Shown here in pieces: positions 37,201 through 45,649 of a stretch of DNA of 64,000 nucleotides. The stretch is taken from contig JANQAC010000002.1 of the NCBI GenBank assembly GCA_024707255.1, forward strand, positions 738,001 to 802,000, read 5' to 3'. Both the position numbers and the translations under genes were made by a program. The notes below the pieces were generated by a model. That model searched no databases. It was not told the DNA's origin and saw only the letters and a list, made by a program, of their open reading frames with translations. The stretch is from Asticcacaulis sp. (GTDB lineage Bacteria > Pseudomonadota > Alphaproteobacteria > Caulobacterales > Caulobacteraceae). Every line of letters starts with the position of its first letter. Positions within the stretch are counted from its first letter, which is position 1.

Positions 37201-37711
37201 CAACAGCGTGTTGACCCCGCCTCCCGCCGGCGGGGCCCTGCCGGGCCTCAACCCGGACGGCACTGTGCCTCTGACCTACTCCAAACTTCCCTACGCCGGG
37301 TTGTCGAAGTGGGCCTACAACATCCAGTTGCTGTACAGCCGTGACAAGGTCAATTTCCGTCTGGCGTACAACTGGCGCGACAAGGCGTTGCTGTCGACCA
37401 ACGTCAATCCGCTGTCCTATGCGACAAGCGGTGGCAACCCCTACACGCTCAACACCAGCCCGACCAACTTTGACAGCGCCCATTCCTATCCAGTGTACAA
37501 CATGGTTCCTGCCTACATGGCTGCGGCCGGTTACCTGGATATGGGCTTTGACTACCGTGTGAACGACGAGATTTCCGTTTCCTTCAACGCGAACAACCTC
37601 ACCAACACGAAGTCGAGAACGCTTCAGGAGCCAGTGCCTGGTGTGTTCGAGCCGTACGACTATAACGTCAGTGATCAGCGCTACGAGGTCACTATTCGGG
37701 CACGTTACTAA
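34286..37711 (+). CDS. TonB-dependent outer-membrane receptor
   Basis: The protein has 1141 residues from the ATG at 34286, which has GAGGGA upstream and starts a clear signal peptide (MKKLTSRILLGASVSAIVLA, cleavage near AMAQ). An in-frame codon 102 bases earlier would put a charged tail before the signal and is rejected. The plug begins with TLVIVTARRKALQSAIQIKK and includes LPDNSITEVLQRVSGVSISR and AGVDVYKASRADLIEGGASL. A long beta-barrel ends in Tyr (YEVTIRARY), the usual outer-membrane targeting residue. The size is typical of Caulobacter-type receptors for large substrates such as oligosaccharides. It is followed by a double terminator and then by a halogenase-like gene. Confidence 0.93.
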   Translation: MKKLTSRILLGASVSAIVLAATGVSAMAQEAAAGNDSAPEAKAATDDTLVIVTARRKALQSAIQIKKNSDTIVDSVVADEAGKLPDNSITEVLQRVSGVSISRFTGSNGGSTAFQIEGTGVTVRGLPFNSSMLNGQQLFSANGASAISWNEVTPELMAGVDVYKASRADLIEGGASLINLRTHLPFDFKETQRQLTVGASYGSQVNKGSPRVSAMFSKRFDTKFGEVGVLWDVAYSALHQQSSDLQVGAMFGEYAPTSTRDDHLAFVPSSFNWSTSTSKRERYGAYQAVQWKPNDNLTLTNTVFYTQYNDDSWGNSGGVGSSPSAASAVMPKVGAPVEYDANGALRAGSLTVGSTGNSVDWSNTTASDSFKAANGWFPSYYMMDCGGVFGSPASSLQWDWSANSGIDPNNPPADWDGKRLVQCGPAGTFNPSGGASATHGKSSTLDISQSFMWKPTDRLAVRGGVQYVSSSSTGEQFFVGLAQTSQLVTSMDVDLTGSLPVLSGLSTAGMLDKSSAYLSNFGYHRPDNKGEMVAAHIDVEYQVSDDGFLRSISFGGRSATRDENDDFVGTYWAPLSQSWLGNPWGSHPGDPTYGAGNILYLTNTNVPSSDYEISTFKNFFGGEAAVPAQLLVPSQSLMQSYDWYHLLSTYNGQIANGTADDYWTKYIDQGLNKTNSHIATNAVYIQAKFAHDGFGFIPAFSGNIGIRSFSETLHASGLLQTPNAANLALTLQDSLDYYNAQQALAADPNSSPVFPTLYSFVPGYSMQTRDYSYHRILPSFNIKFDVTNKFIIRAAASRASAPPNLNDIRAGGSISARSVSAGNPQAPSILTGVSVNGGGANLKPTMINSQDLTFEYYPSSSSFLYFDLFAKQVEDHPVFYSFIANNLPIPALAYANGDTPPVNAGDPDPGTPTTLDLPWLYLQNKTSEQKAYIKGFELGGRKFFDKLPGLLRGFGLDGNVTYIDSRNPAQQANSVLTPPPAGGALPGLNPDGTVPLTYSKLPYAGLSKWAYNIQLLYSRDKVNFRLAYNWRDKALLSTNVNPLSYATSGGNPYTLNTSPTNFDSAHSYPVYNMVPAYMAAAGYLDMGFDYRVNDEISVSFNANNLTNTKSRTLQEPVPGVFEPYDYNVSDQRYEVTIRARY

Positions 37712-37725
37712 CGGGCTAAGGGGGG

Positions 37726-37795
37726 GGGCGCTTCATCGCGAAGCGCCCTTCCTTTTCAAATACGTCTTGCGGCCGGATCATTCCGGCCGCTTATT
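37726..37795 (+). terminator. Two tandem terminator hairpins after the TonB receptor
   Basis: The first stem is GGGCGCTTC (37726-37734) / GAAGCGCCC (37740-37748), followed by TTCCTTTTC. The second is GCGGCCGGA (37769-37777) / TCCGGCCGC (37782-37790), followed by TTATT. They separate the receptor from the halogenase at 37901. Confidence 0.8.
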
Positions 37796-37900
37796 GCAGG
37801 TATGGGCACAGGCACAGGCGGCTTGCCCGACTCCAAACCGTAAAGGCCTGAAGCCCCCTCGTCGGACATGGCGTCGGGTGCGTTCACGGCGAGGTATGTT

Positions 37901-39391
37901 ATGAATAGCGTACAGCAACAGGAAATCGTCATACTGGGTGGTGGCGCGGCGGGGTGGATCGCGGCCGCGCTGCTCGCCAAGAGGACGGATCGCAGTCAAA
38001 TCCGCATCACTCTGGTCGAATCCGAGGAAATCGGCATCATCGGCGTCGGGGAGGCGACGGTACCGATTCTGACGCACTGCAACGCTTTGCTCGGTATCGA
38101 CGAATATGACTTTATTCGCAGCACTCAGGGCACGTTCAAGCTGGGTATTGAATTTTGCGACTGGGGCGTTGCCGGAAATCGGCATTTCCACGCGTTCAGC
38201 GACTATGGTCACCACGTTGACAATCTATCGACCCACCACTACTGGCTGAGATTGCGGCAATCCGGCGATGAACGTCCGATCGATGACTACTCGTTCGCCT
38301 ACGCGGTTGCGAAGAACAACAATTTTGCGCCTAGTGATCCGCAGAATTCGCGCTATCACCATGCCTATCACTTTGATGCCGCATTGTACGCCCGCTATCT
38401 GCGGGACGTGGCGACCGGGCTGGGCGTGCAGCGTATCGAAGGCAAGATGACGCACTTCGATCTGGATGGCGCCTCTGGCAATATTACCGCCATCCATCTT
38501 GCTGATGGCGTTAAGGTTCCCGGCGACCTGTTCCTGGATTGCACCGGTTTTGCGTCTGAATTGCTGGGAAAGGCGTTGGACACGCCGTTTGTTGACTGGT
38601 CGCGCTGGTTGCTTTGCAACAGCGCCATAGCAGCCCCATCGAAACGGACTGGCGCGCTTATGCCGTTTACGCGATCCACCGCCCATGCCGGGGGCTGGCG
38701 CTGGACCATTCCGCTACAACATCGCAATGGCAATGGCATGGTCTATAATTCGGATCTCTGGGGCGACGACGCGGCGCGCGACGCCTTGCTGGGAAATCTC
38801 GACGGCGAACCGCTGGCTGAACCACGGGTGTTCCGCTTTACATCCGGGCATCGCAAACTGTTCTGGAACCGCAATTGTATTGGGATTGGTTTCGCTTCCT
38901 GCTTTCTCGAACCACTGGAATCAACCGGACTGCAGTTGATCGTCACGGGGGTGTTGAAATTGCTTCGACTCTTCCCCCAGGGGACCATCAACCCCGTTTT
39001 ACGCGAAGAATATAATCGGATAACCACCATCGAGCTTGAGCGCATACGCGACTTCATCATTGCGCACTATTACCTGTCACGCCGGCCCGAACCATTGTGG
39101 GCGGCGTCCCGCGACATCGAGATACCCGACAGCCTTCGGCACAAGCTTGAGATCTGGAACGCCAGCGGGCAAATCGCGCTCGGTGATCTCGAATCCTATA
39201 TGGAGCCGAGTTGGCTCGCGATCCTGCTGGGCAATGGCGTCGTTCCAGAGCGCTACGCCGTAGCGGCTGATCTCTATCCGTTGGAGCAGATCCGCAAGGG
39301 TATGGAAATGCGCCGCGAAGAGATCACGCGTTCGGCGCAGGCGGTCTCTTCGCATCAGGATTTCATCGACCAGTACTGCAAGGCACCCTGA
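37901..39391 (+). CDS. Flavin-dependent tryptophan-halogenase-like protein (fourth copy)
   Basis: The intact protein of about 496 residues starts at the ATG 37901, preceded by GAGG. That start places the FAD motif GGGAAGWIAAALLAKR near residue 12; an in-frame codon 33 bases upstream has no such support. Catalytic Lys80 is in TFKLGIEFCDWG. The signature AGGWRWTIPLQHRNGNG and FASCFLEPLESTGLQLI are intact. It is related to, but distinct from, the triplet at 6731-11252. It follows the second TonB receptor, repeating the receptor-halogenase association seen there. Confidence 0.92.
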   Translation: MNSVQQQEIVILGGGAAGWIAAALLAKRTDRSQIRITLVESEEIGIIGVGEATVPILTHCNALLGIDEYDFIRSTQGTFKLGIEFCDWGVAGNRHFHAFSDYGHHVDNLSTHHYWLRLRQSGDERPIDDYSFAYAVAKNNNFAPSDPQNSRYHHAYHFDAALYARYLRDVATGLGVQRIEGKMTHFDLDGASGNITAIHLADGVKVPGDLFLDCTGFASELLGKALDTPFVDWSRWLLCNSAIAAPSKRTGALMPFTRSTAHAGGWRWTIPLQHRNGNGMVYNSDLWGDDAARDALLGNLDGEPLAEPRVFRFTSGHRKLFWNRNCIGIGFASCFLEPLESTGLQLIVTGVLKLLRLFPQGTINPVLREEYNRITTIELERIRDFIIAHYYLSRRPEPLWAASRDIEIPDSLRHKLEIWNASGQIALGDLESYMEPSWLAILLGNGVVPERYAVAADLYPLEQIRKGMEMRREEITRSAQAVSSHQDFIDQYCKAP

Positions 39392-39507
39392 GCGGTGCCG
39401 TCTGTCCAGGTAGGGATGCAGAGTTCGGTCGGCTGTAGGCTATGCCGTTCGATTACAAGGGCATGAAAGAAGCCGTTTCAGTTCAGGAAATTTGAGGAGT
39501 ATTCACC

Positions 39508-40493
39508 ATGAGCCTGTCGCGCCGCGATCTTGTAAAATCTCCCTTCGCTCTGGCGGGCGCATCGGTAATCGGAATGGCGGCTACCGAAGTCCGGGCTCAA
39601 GCCCGCGCGGCTGCCCCACAGGACATTATCGAATTGTGGCCGCATGCGCCCGAAGGGGCACTCCATCCCGGCATGACTGAGGTCATCGAGCAGACCTCGA
39701 CAAGTCCAGGTTATAGCAGCCGGCGCACGAACGGTATTAGCAGGCCGTACATGATCTCATTGCCGGCAGCCCAGCCCAACGGCTCAGCCATGCTTATCAT
39801 TCCGGGGGGCAGCTTCCAGTGGAACTACTTCGAGCACGAGGGCTATAAGGTTGCCGACATTCTCAATCGTGCCGGCATCTCGTGTTTCGTGCTGATCTAC
39901 CGTCTGGCCCAGGACGGCTGGAAAGAACCGGCCAAGGTCGGGCCGGCTGACGCCCAGCGCGCCATGCGCGTCATCCGCGCTCAAGCGACCCGCTTTCACC
40001 TTGACCCGGCCCGGGTTGGCGTTCTCGGGTTCAGTGCCGGCGGCTTCCTGACGACCACCCTTGCCACGCGACACTCGGCCGCCTTCTATTCGCCGGTTGA
40101 CGCGACGGATCAACTCAGCGCGAGGCCGTTCCGGCGGCACCGATCTACCCTGTGCAAAGCGTCGATCCGACCTATGCCTATGGCGGCGTGGCGCCGTCGC
40201 TGTTCGGCGGCCCGCCGACGCCGGCGCAGATCCGCGAGTGGTCGCCAGACCTCAATGTTACGTCGGAGGCTGCGCCGACCTTCCTGGTCCACGCCGAGGA
40301 TGACGGTGCTGTGCCCGTGGCCAATTCGGTGCGGCTACGTGACGCCATGGTCGCCGCCAGGATAACGGTCGAGACCCACCTGTTCGCCCATGGGGGGCAC
40401 GGCTTTGGCGTGGGCGCTCAGCCAGGCAGTCCCGATGGTCTGTGGCTGCCGCTGTTCCTCAACTTCGCACGTCAGGAGAAGTTGTTTGCATAG
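39508..40493 (+). CDS. Secreted alpha/beta-hydrolase (esterase), one frame break
   Basis: The signal is twin-Arg-like (SLSRRDLVKSPFALAGASVI, ending VRAQA), with GAGGAG before the ATG. The hydrolase core shows the oxyanion strand MLIIPGGSFQWNYFEHEGYK, the nucleophile elbow VGVLGFSAGGFLTT, the acid in FLVHAEDDGAVPVANS and the His in FAHGGHGFGVGAQPG. The frame breaks near 40122 (one base missing) between DATDQLSARP and AAPIYPVQSVDPTYAYGG. Length would be about 328 residues. It resembles BD-FAE/acetyl-xylan-esterase-type enzymes that deacetylate hemicellulose. It is followed by the SGNH acetylesterase. Confidence 0.85.
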
Positions 40494-40551
40494 TCGCAAT
40501 TTAACGAGCGGCGCCGTCTTGAAAAGGTCTTGCGCGCCAGGGATGTGGTCG

Positions 40552-42529
40552 ATGAAATACAAGGTTATCAATGCGATATTTGCCGCTGCCGTTGTGTTTG
40601 GCGGCATCACGACAGCGCATGCGCAGGAGGCATTTGGTTTGGCGCCGGTCTTTACCGATCACGCCGTCCTGCAGCGCGATAAGCCGGTAGCCGTCTGGGG
40701 CCAGGCGCCAGCAAATGACGCGGTCAACCTGACCTTGTCCGAAGGCAACCGCGTTGTGACCAGCATCAGCGGCAATGCTGACGCATCGGGCCGCTTTTCG
40801 CTTTCCCTGCCGCAACAGGCGGCGGGCGGTCCCTATGCACTGACGGTTTCGGATACGCACGGCCACACGCAAACCCTGAACGACATCATGGTCGGCGATG
40901 TCTGGTTGTGTTCGGGCCAGTCGAACATGGAATTTCCCCTCAAGGCGGCCAATAATGGTGAGGGCGAGGTGGGAGGCGCTGGAAATACGCAATTGCGTAT
41001 TTTCGACGTTCCCAGAAATTCGCAGGCTTCGCCCGTCACCGGGTTCGTCAAAGGGGCGCAGTGGAAGGTGTCGTCACCCGCCTCCGTACCCAACACCTCG
41101 GCCGTATGCTACTTCATGGCGCGAGAACTCGCCGATAAGACACATGCGCCCCAGGGGGTGATTCATGCGTCGTGGGGAGGTACGGCGGCTGAACTATGGG
41201 TGAGCCGGGAAGGTCTGTCGGCCTTTGATGACATGCGCAAAGTTCTCAGTGTGCAGGATCTGTACCGGACTGATTCGCAGGCCGCTTTGTCTGACTGGGA
41301 GGCCCATTCCAAGGGCTGGTGGCGCGAACACGATCCGGACTATAATCAAGTCGGATTGTGGTCCGGCAAGGGATTTGATGATGCAGCCTGGCCGACCCTC
41401 GTGGCATCGGGTGTCTGGGAGAACAGCGGTGTCCCGGCATTGAGGGCGTTCGACGGTGTTGTCTGGTATCGCCAGACGGTCACGCTGACAGCGGATCAGG
41501 CGGCCCACGCCGTATCGCTCGATCTGGGACCGGTCGATGATTCCGATACCACCTGGGTAAACGGCGTTTTGGTCGGAACGACTGACGGTTGGACCTTGCC
41601 GCGCCATTACACCCTGCCAAAAGGTGTGCTGAAGGCGGGGAAAAAATGTCATTGCTGTGCGCGTGCTGGATTCGGGCGGTGGCGGCGGCCTTTACGGCGC
41701 GCCGGCTGAACGGACGCTGACGCTGGATAGCGGGGCGCTCGTTGCCCTGCCGGCAGAGTGGCGCTATCATATCGGCGCCGATATCAAGGCCTTGGGAACG
41801 CCGCCCACCGCTCCCTGGTCCGAGGCCGCGGCGCCTGCCGTGCTCTACAACGGCATGATTGCGCCCGTAGCTCCGTATAGCCTGAGGGGTATTGCCTGGT
41901 ATCAGGGGGAATCGAATGCCGGCAACCCAGCTCTTTACGCCAAACTCCTGCCGGCCCTGGTGAAAGACTGGCGCGAGCATTTCGAGGCGCCCGACCTGCC
42001 GTTCCTGGTGGTGCAGTTGAGCGCGTTCGGCACGCCTCAGGATGTGCCGGCCCCCTCTGGCTGGGGCGAAATCCGTGATATCCAGCGCCAGTTGGAGCAG
42101 AATGACCCTCATGTCGGGATGGCGGTCAGCTACGATGTCGGCGACCGTTTCGATATTCACCCGACGCAAAAACGCCAGGTCGGGCTGAGACTGGCTCTGG
42201 CTGCGCGCAAGGTCGCCTATGGTGAAGCCCTGAAGCTGGGGCCGCGGCCTGAGCGTGTGTCTCGGCGCGGCAATGATCTGGTTGTCGATTTTCAGGATGT
42301 CAACGGAGCGCTGCGTGCCTATGGTGGCAAGGACGTGCTGGGCTTCGAGGTGTGCGCGGCGACTTGCCACTTCGCCAGCGCCCATATCGAAGGCAACACG
42401 GTCGTTCTGCCGGGAGAAGCCATTGCCAATGCCCGGTCGGTGCGCTTCGGATGGGCTGACGTGCCTTATCTCAATCTCTATGACGGGGCGGACCTGCCGG
42501 CATCCCCCTTCGCCATGGACATACACTGA
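40552..42529 (+). CDS. Secreted SGNH acetylesterase of the sialate O-acetylesterase type (xyloglucan acetylesterase candidate), one frame break
   Basis: The signal peptide is KVINAIFAAAVVFGGITTAH, ending AQ. The catalytic Ser is in VWLCSGQSNMEFPL, the Gly-Asn region in GIAWYQGESNAG and the Asp-x-x-His in FDIHPTQKRQ. Between them lies an inserted GH2-like jelly roll (FDGVVWYRQTVTLTADQAAH, LGPVDDSDTTWVNG). This architecture and its place among xyloglucan genes match CE20 xyloglucan acetylesterases of Xanthomonas rather than a true sialate enzyme. The frame breaks at an A6 run (41641-41646), where five A would restore KAGKNVIAVRVLDSGG. The restored length is 658 residues. Low-quality in-frame codons up to 40390 overlap the previous gene and are rejected. 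Confidence 0.88.
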
Positions 42530-42561
42530 CAGGCAGGTTCATCCTGGATTCCGAGGTCACT

Positions 42562-43638
42562 ATGAAAAAATGTAAGCCTATCCTCTCCGCCATCTTCGCG
42601 CTCGCCATCCTGCCAGGGCTGGCGCAGGCGGGTGCCGCCGGAGGTTTTCACTGGGCTTCCAGTCCGCCGCTGATCATGCCGCCGAAAGGCGAGGGAATAA
42701 CCTATTACGGCGTCAAAGACCCGTCGGTCGTCTTTTACGACGGCCAGTACCATGTGTTCATGACCACCGCCGGGACGAACGGGTGGGGGCTGGCCTATAC
42801 CCACTTCTCCGACTGGTCGCAGGCGAAAGCCTCGCCGATCGTGCCGCTCGATAAGTCGCCGATGGGGCCGGGTTATCGTGCGGCGCCGCAGGTCTTTTAC
42901 TTCGCACCTCGAAAGCTCTGGTACATGGTCTATCAGGGCGGCGACCCGATGTACTCCACAAGTTCGGACATCAGCGATCCCCTTTCGTGGAGCGCGCCCA
43001 CGCCCTTCTTTGACACCGTTCCGGATGTGGTCAGGCAACCGAACGGCGAGGCCGGTTGGCTGGACTTCTGGGTCATTTGCGACGACGTGAAGTGCTATCT
43101 TTTCTTCACCAATGATAATGGCAGTTTCTTCCGCGCCGAAACAACGCTCGATGCTTTCCCGGCCGGCTTCCATAACACAACCCGCGTAATGACCGGGCAA
43201 CGGGACGATGTGTTTGAAGCCAGCAATACCTACAGGGTTCTGGGTACGAAAAGCTACATCACGCTGGTCGAGGCCATTGGCCCCAAAGGGCGGTATTTCC
43301 GGGTATGGAAAAGCGACCGTCTGGATGGCGAATGGACGCCAATGGGCGATTCCATGAATGTTTTCGCTGGAACGGGCAATGTTCGCTTTGACGGCAAAAC
43401 CTGGTCGCAGGGCGTCTCGCATGGCGAAATGATCCGTTCAGGTTTCGATCAGACCTTGTCGATCGATCCGTGCCGTCCGCTTCAATTTCTTTATCAGGGA
43501 CTTGACCCGGACAGCCAGGAGCCGGACTATCTCAAGCTGCCTTACCGGCTGGGCCTGATTACCGCTACCGGAGCTGACCCGGTCAGTGACATGTGTCCCC
43601 TCCAGGATACGGTAAATCCGTATCGGCTGAAACAGTAG
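42562..43638 (+). CDS. Secreted GH62 alpha-L-arabinofuranosidase
   Basis: The protein has 358 residues with a signal peptide ending LAQA. The five-bladed propeller shows GH62 landmarks: GVKDPSVVFYDGQYHVFMTT (catalytic Asp), AAPQVFYFAPRKLWYMVYQG, EAGWLDFWVICDDVKCYLFF and DDVFEASNTYRVLG (second catalytic acid). GH62 enzymes remove arabinose from singly substituted arabinoxylan and sometimes from arabinan. Here it may also act on arabinosylated xyloglucan. It is 32 bases after the acetylesterase and 49 bases before GH27, all in the same direction, which suggests one operon. Confidence 0.92.
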   Translation: MKKCKPILSAIFALAILPGLAQAGAAGGFHWASSPPLIMPPKGEGITYYGVKDPSVVFYDGQYHVFMTTAGTNGWGLAYTHFSDWSQAKASPIVPLDKSPMGPGYRAAPQVFYFAPRKLWYMVYQGGDPMYSTSSDISDPLSWSAPTPFFDTVPDVVRQPNGEAGWLDFWVICDDVKCYLFFTNDNGSFFRAETTLDAFPAGFHNTTRVMTGQRDDVFEASNTYRVLGTKSYITLVEAIGPKGRYFRVWKSDRLDGEWTPMGDSMNVFAGTGNVRFDGKTWSQGVSHGEMIRSGFDQTLSIDPCRPLQFLYQGLDPDSQEPDYLKLPYRLGLITATGADPVSDMCPLQDTVNPYRLKQ

Positions 43639-43687
43639 GCAAGCCGGTAAAAAACAGGCACAAATTGAATTTTTGGGAAGAGACGTG

Positions 43688-45607
43688 ATGCGATTTGGAA
43701 ATGGGCTTGCCACGGGGCTGGCGATAGTGTGGTTGTTTGCGGGCGTCGCCAATGCCGCGCCGGACAGGTTGGCGCCGACTGGTCACTGGACCGCGGTTGC
43801 CACCGGGCAGGCATCCACGCCGCCCATGGGCTGGAATTCGTGGAACGCGTTCCATACGGATGTCACCGAACAAAAGGTTCTGGATTCGGCCAAGGCCATT
43901 GTCGACAGCGGACTGGCGGCTAAGGGCTACCGGTACATCAATCTTGATGACGGCTGGTGGCTGAAGCGCCGGGCTTCGGACGGCCGCATGATCGTGCGCA
44001 CCGCGATCTTCCCCTCTGCCGCCGTGGGTGGCGCCGAAGAGACAAGCTTCAAGCCGTTTACCGACCGCATTCACGCCATGGGACTAAAGGCCGGGATCTA
44101 TTCCGATATCGGCGCCAACAACTGCTCGCAGGCTTTTGGCGGCCCCGATACGCCGAACTTGCCGGAGGGCACGGTCGCCGAACGCGAGGTCGGCCTGTAC
44201 GGTCACATCGATCAGGACATCAAGCTCTATTTCGGTGACTGGGCCTTCGACTATATCAAGGTCGATGCCTGCGGCATTCGTGCGTTTGGCCCGGAGAGTG
44301 CGAAGGTCAAATCCGGCCTGTACCGGGCGCTCGATCCGTTGATCGATATCAAGGAAATCCGCCGTACCGACATTCCGGCCGTGCGCGCGCTTTACCAGCA
44401 GGTCGCGGACGCGCTTCACCACACCAATCCGGATAATGACTACATTTTTTCGATCTGCGCCTGGGGCTCGGCCGATGTGCGCGCCTGGGCCAAGGATGTC
44501 GGCAACCTGTCGCGCACCAGCGACGACATCACACCGAGCTGGACGCGTATGCTGGCCAATTTCGACAGCGCCGTCGGGCGGTCGCTCTATGCCCATCCCG
44601 GTTCGTGGAACGATCCGGACATGCTGTTTATCGGTCATGGCGATTTCGACGAACATCATCTGACCGAGGCCAGATCGCATTTCGCCCTGTGGTCCATGCT
44701 GTCGGCACCGCTTCTGATCGGTTATGACCTGCGGCAAGCGCCGCAGCCGCTCATGGATATCCTGGGCAACAGCGACATCATCGCCGTCGATCAGGACCCC
44801 GCGGGCAACCAGGCCGTCTTGGCCTATGACACCGACGACATCCAGATACTGGTCAAGACGCTTGCCAACGGCCACAAGGCGGTGGCCATATTCAACCGCG
44901 GACTGGCGCCGGCCGAGGTCACGCTCACGGCACGCCACCTGAAATTTGACGGTAAGGCGCCGGTTACGCTCAGGGATCTGTGGGACGGTCAGGCCCTGCC
45001 GGCCTTCAGCGGCGAAACCCGTATGCACCTCGATCCGCGCCAGACGCTGATCTTTGATGCCACCGGCACCCGCAGCCTGTCTGACGGGCTTTATCTGTCG
45101 GAAATGACCGGGCGTGTAAATCCGGCTGTCGATGGCGTGGTCACGCCGCAACCCGATCCGACGATACACCGCATGATCACGCCCTGGGGCGGGACGACCG
45201 ATACAGGTGAGCCACCGGCCTATACCGGTTGGGGTGGCGCCCAGGCCGACGCCACGCCTTACCGGCAAATGCTGCGTATCAATGGCACGGCTTTTGAGAC
45301 CGGTCTCGGTGTGCTGTCTAACTCCCGTCTGGAGGTCAAGGCCGACGGTCAGTTCCGTCATTTTGCCGCCGAGGTCGGGGTCGATGATTCGACGTCTGAT
45401 GCTGATGACGACGTGACCTTCTCGGTCTACGGGGATGGCAAGTTGCTGGCGACCTCGAAGGCCATGCGCTTTGGCCAGCCGGCCCATGCCCTGACGGCGG
45501 ATGTGACCGGCGTTCGGATCGTCGAACTGGTGGCGCGCGGCAAGGCCGGAAAGAACAAGACGCCGACCGTGGTCACCTGGGGCAATGCCGCCCTGTTGAA
45601 TAAATAA
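43688..45607 (+). CDS. Secreted GH27 alpha-galactosidase with C-terminal NPCBM domain
   Basis: The ATG at 43688 has GGAAGAG upstream; a TTG fifteen bases earlier is rejected. The signal peptide ends at ANAA. The catalytic barrel has TPPMGWNSWNAFHTDVTEQK, the nucleophile Asp in FDYIKVDACGIRA and the acid/base Asp in LSRTSDDITPSW, followed by the GH27 C-terminal beta domain. The last 180 or so residues (GWGGAQADATPYRQMLRING, ETGLGVLSNSRLEV, VGVDDSTSDADDDVTFSVYG) form an NPCBM carbohydrate-binding module. It would release alpha-galactose from galactomannan or galactosylated oligosaccharides. Total length is about 639 residues. It precedes GH31 by 42 bases in the same operon. Confidence 0.93.
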   Translation: MRFGNGLATGLAIVWLFAGVANAAPDRLAPTGHWTAVATGQASTPPMGWNSWNAFHTDVTEQKVLDSAKAIVDSGLAAKGYRYINLDDGWWLKRRASDGRMIVRTAIFPSAAVGGAEETSFKPFTDRIHAMGLKAGIYSDIGANNCSQAFGGPDTPNLPEGTVAEREVGLYGHIDQDIKLYFGDWAFDYIKVDACGIRAFGPESAKVKSGLYRALDPLIDIKEIRRTDIPAVRALYQQVADALHHTNPDNDYIFSICAWGSADVRAWAKDVGNLSRTSDDITPSWTRMLANFDSAVGRSLYAHPGSWNDPDMLFIGHGDFDEHHLTEARSHFALWSMLSAPLLIGYDLRQAPQPLMDILGNSDIIAVDQDPAGNQAVLAYDTDDIQILVKTLANGHKAVAIFNRGLAPAEVTLTARHLKFDGKAPVTLRDLWDGQALPAFSGETRMHLDPRQTLIFDATGTRSLSDGLYLSEMTGRVNPAVDGVVTPQPDPTIHRMITPWGGTTDTGEPPAYTGWGGAQADATPYRQMLRINGTAFETGLGVLSNSRLEVKADGQFRHFAAEVGVDDSTSDADDDVTFSVYGDGKLLATSKAMRFGQPAHALTADVTGVRIVELVARGKAGKNKTPTVVTWGNAALLNK

Positions 45608-45649
45608 AAGACGGGCCTTCAGGCCGACGGCGAAAAAGGGAAGAAACAC

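Noticed and set aside
44084..45649. A 521-codon minus-strand frame opposite GH27
   Set aside because: The GH27 sequence on the plus strand is complete and convincing; the antisense product is Arg-rich with no recognisable domain.
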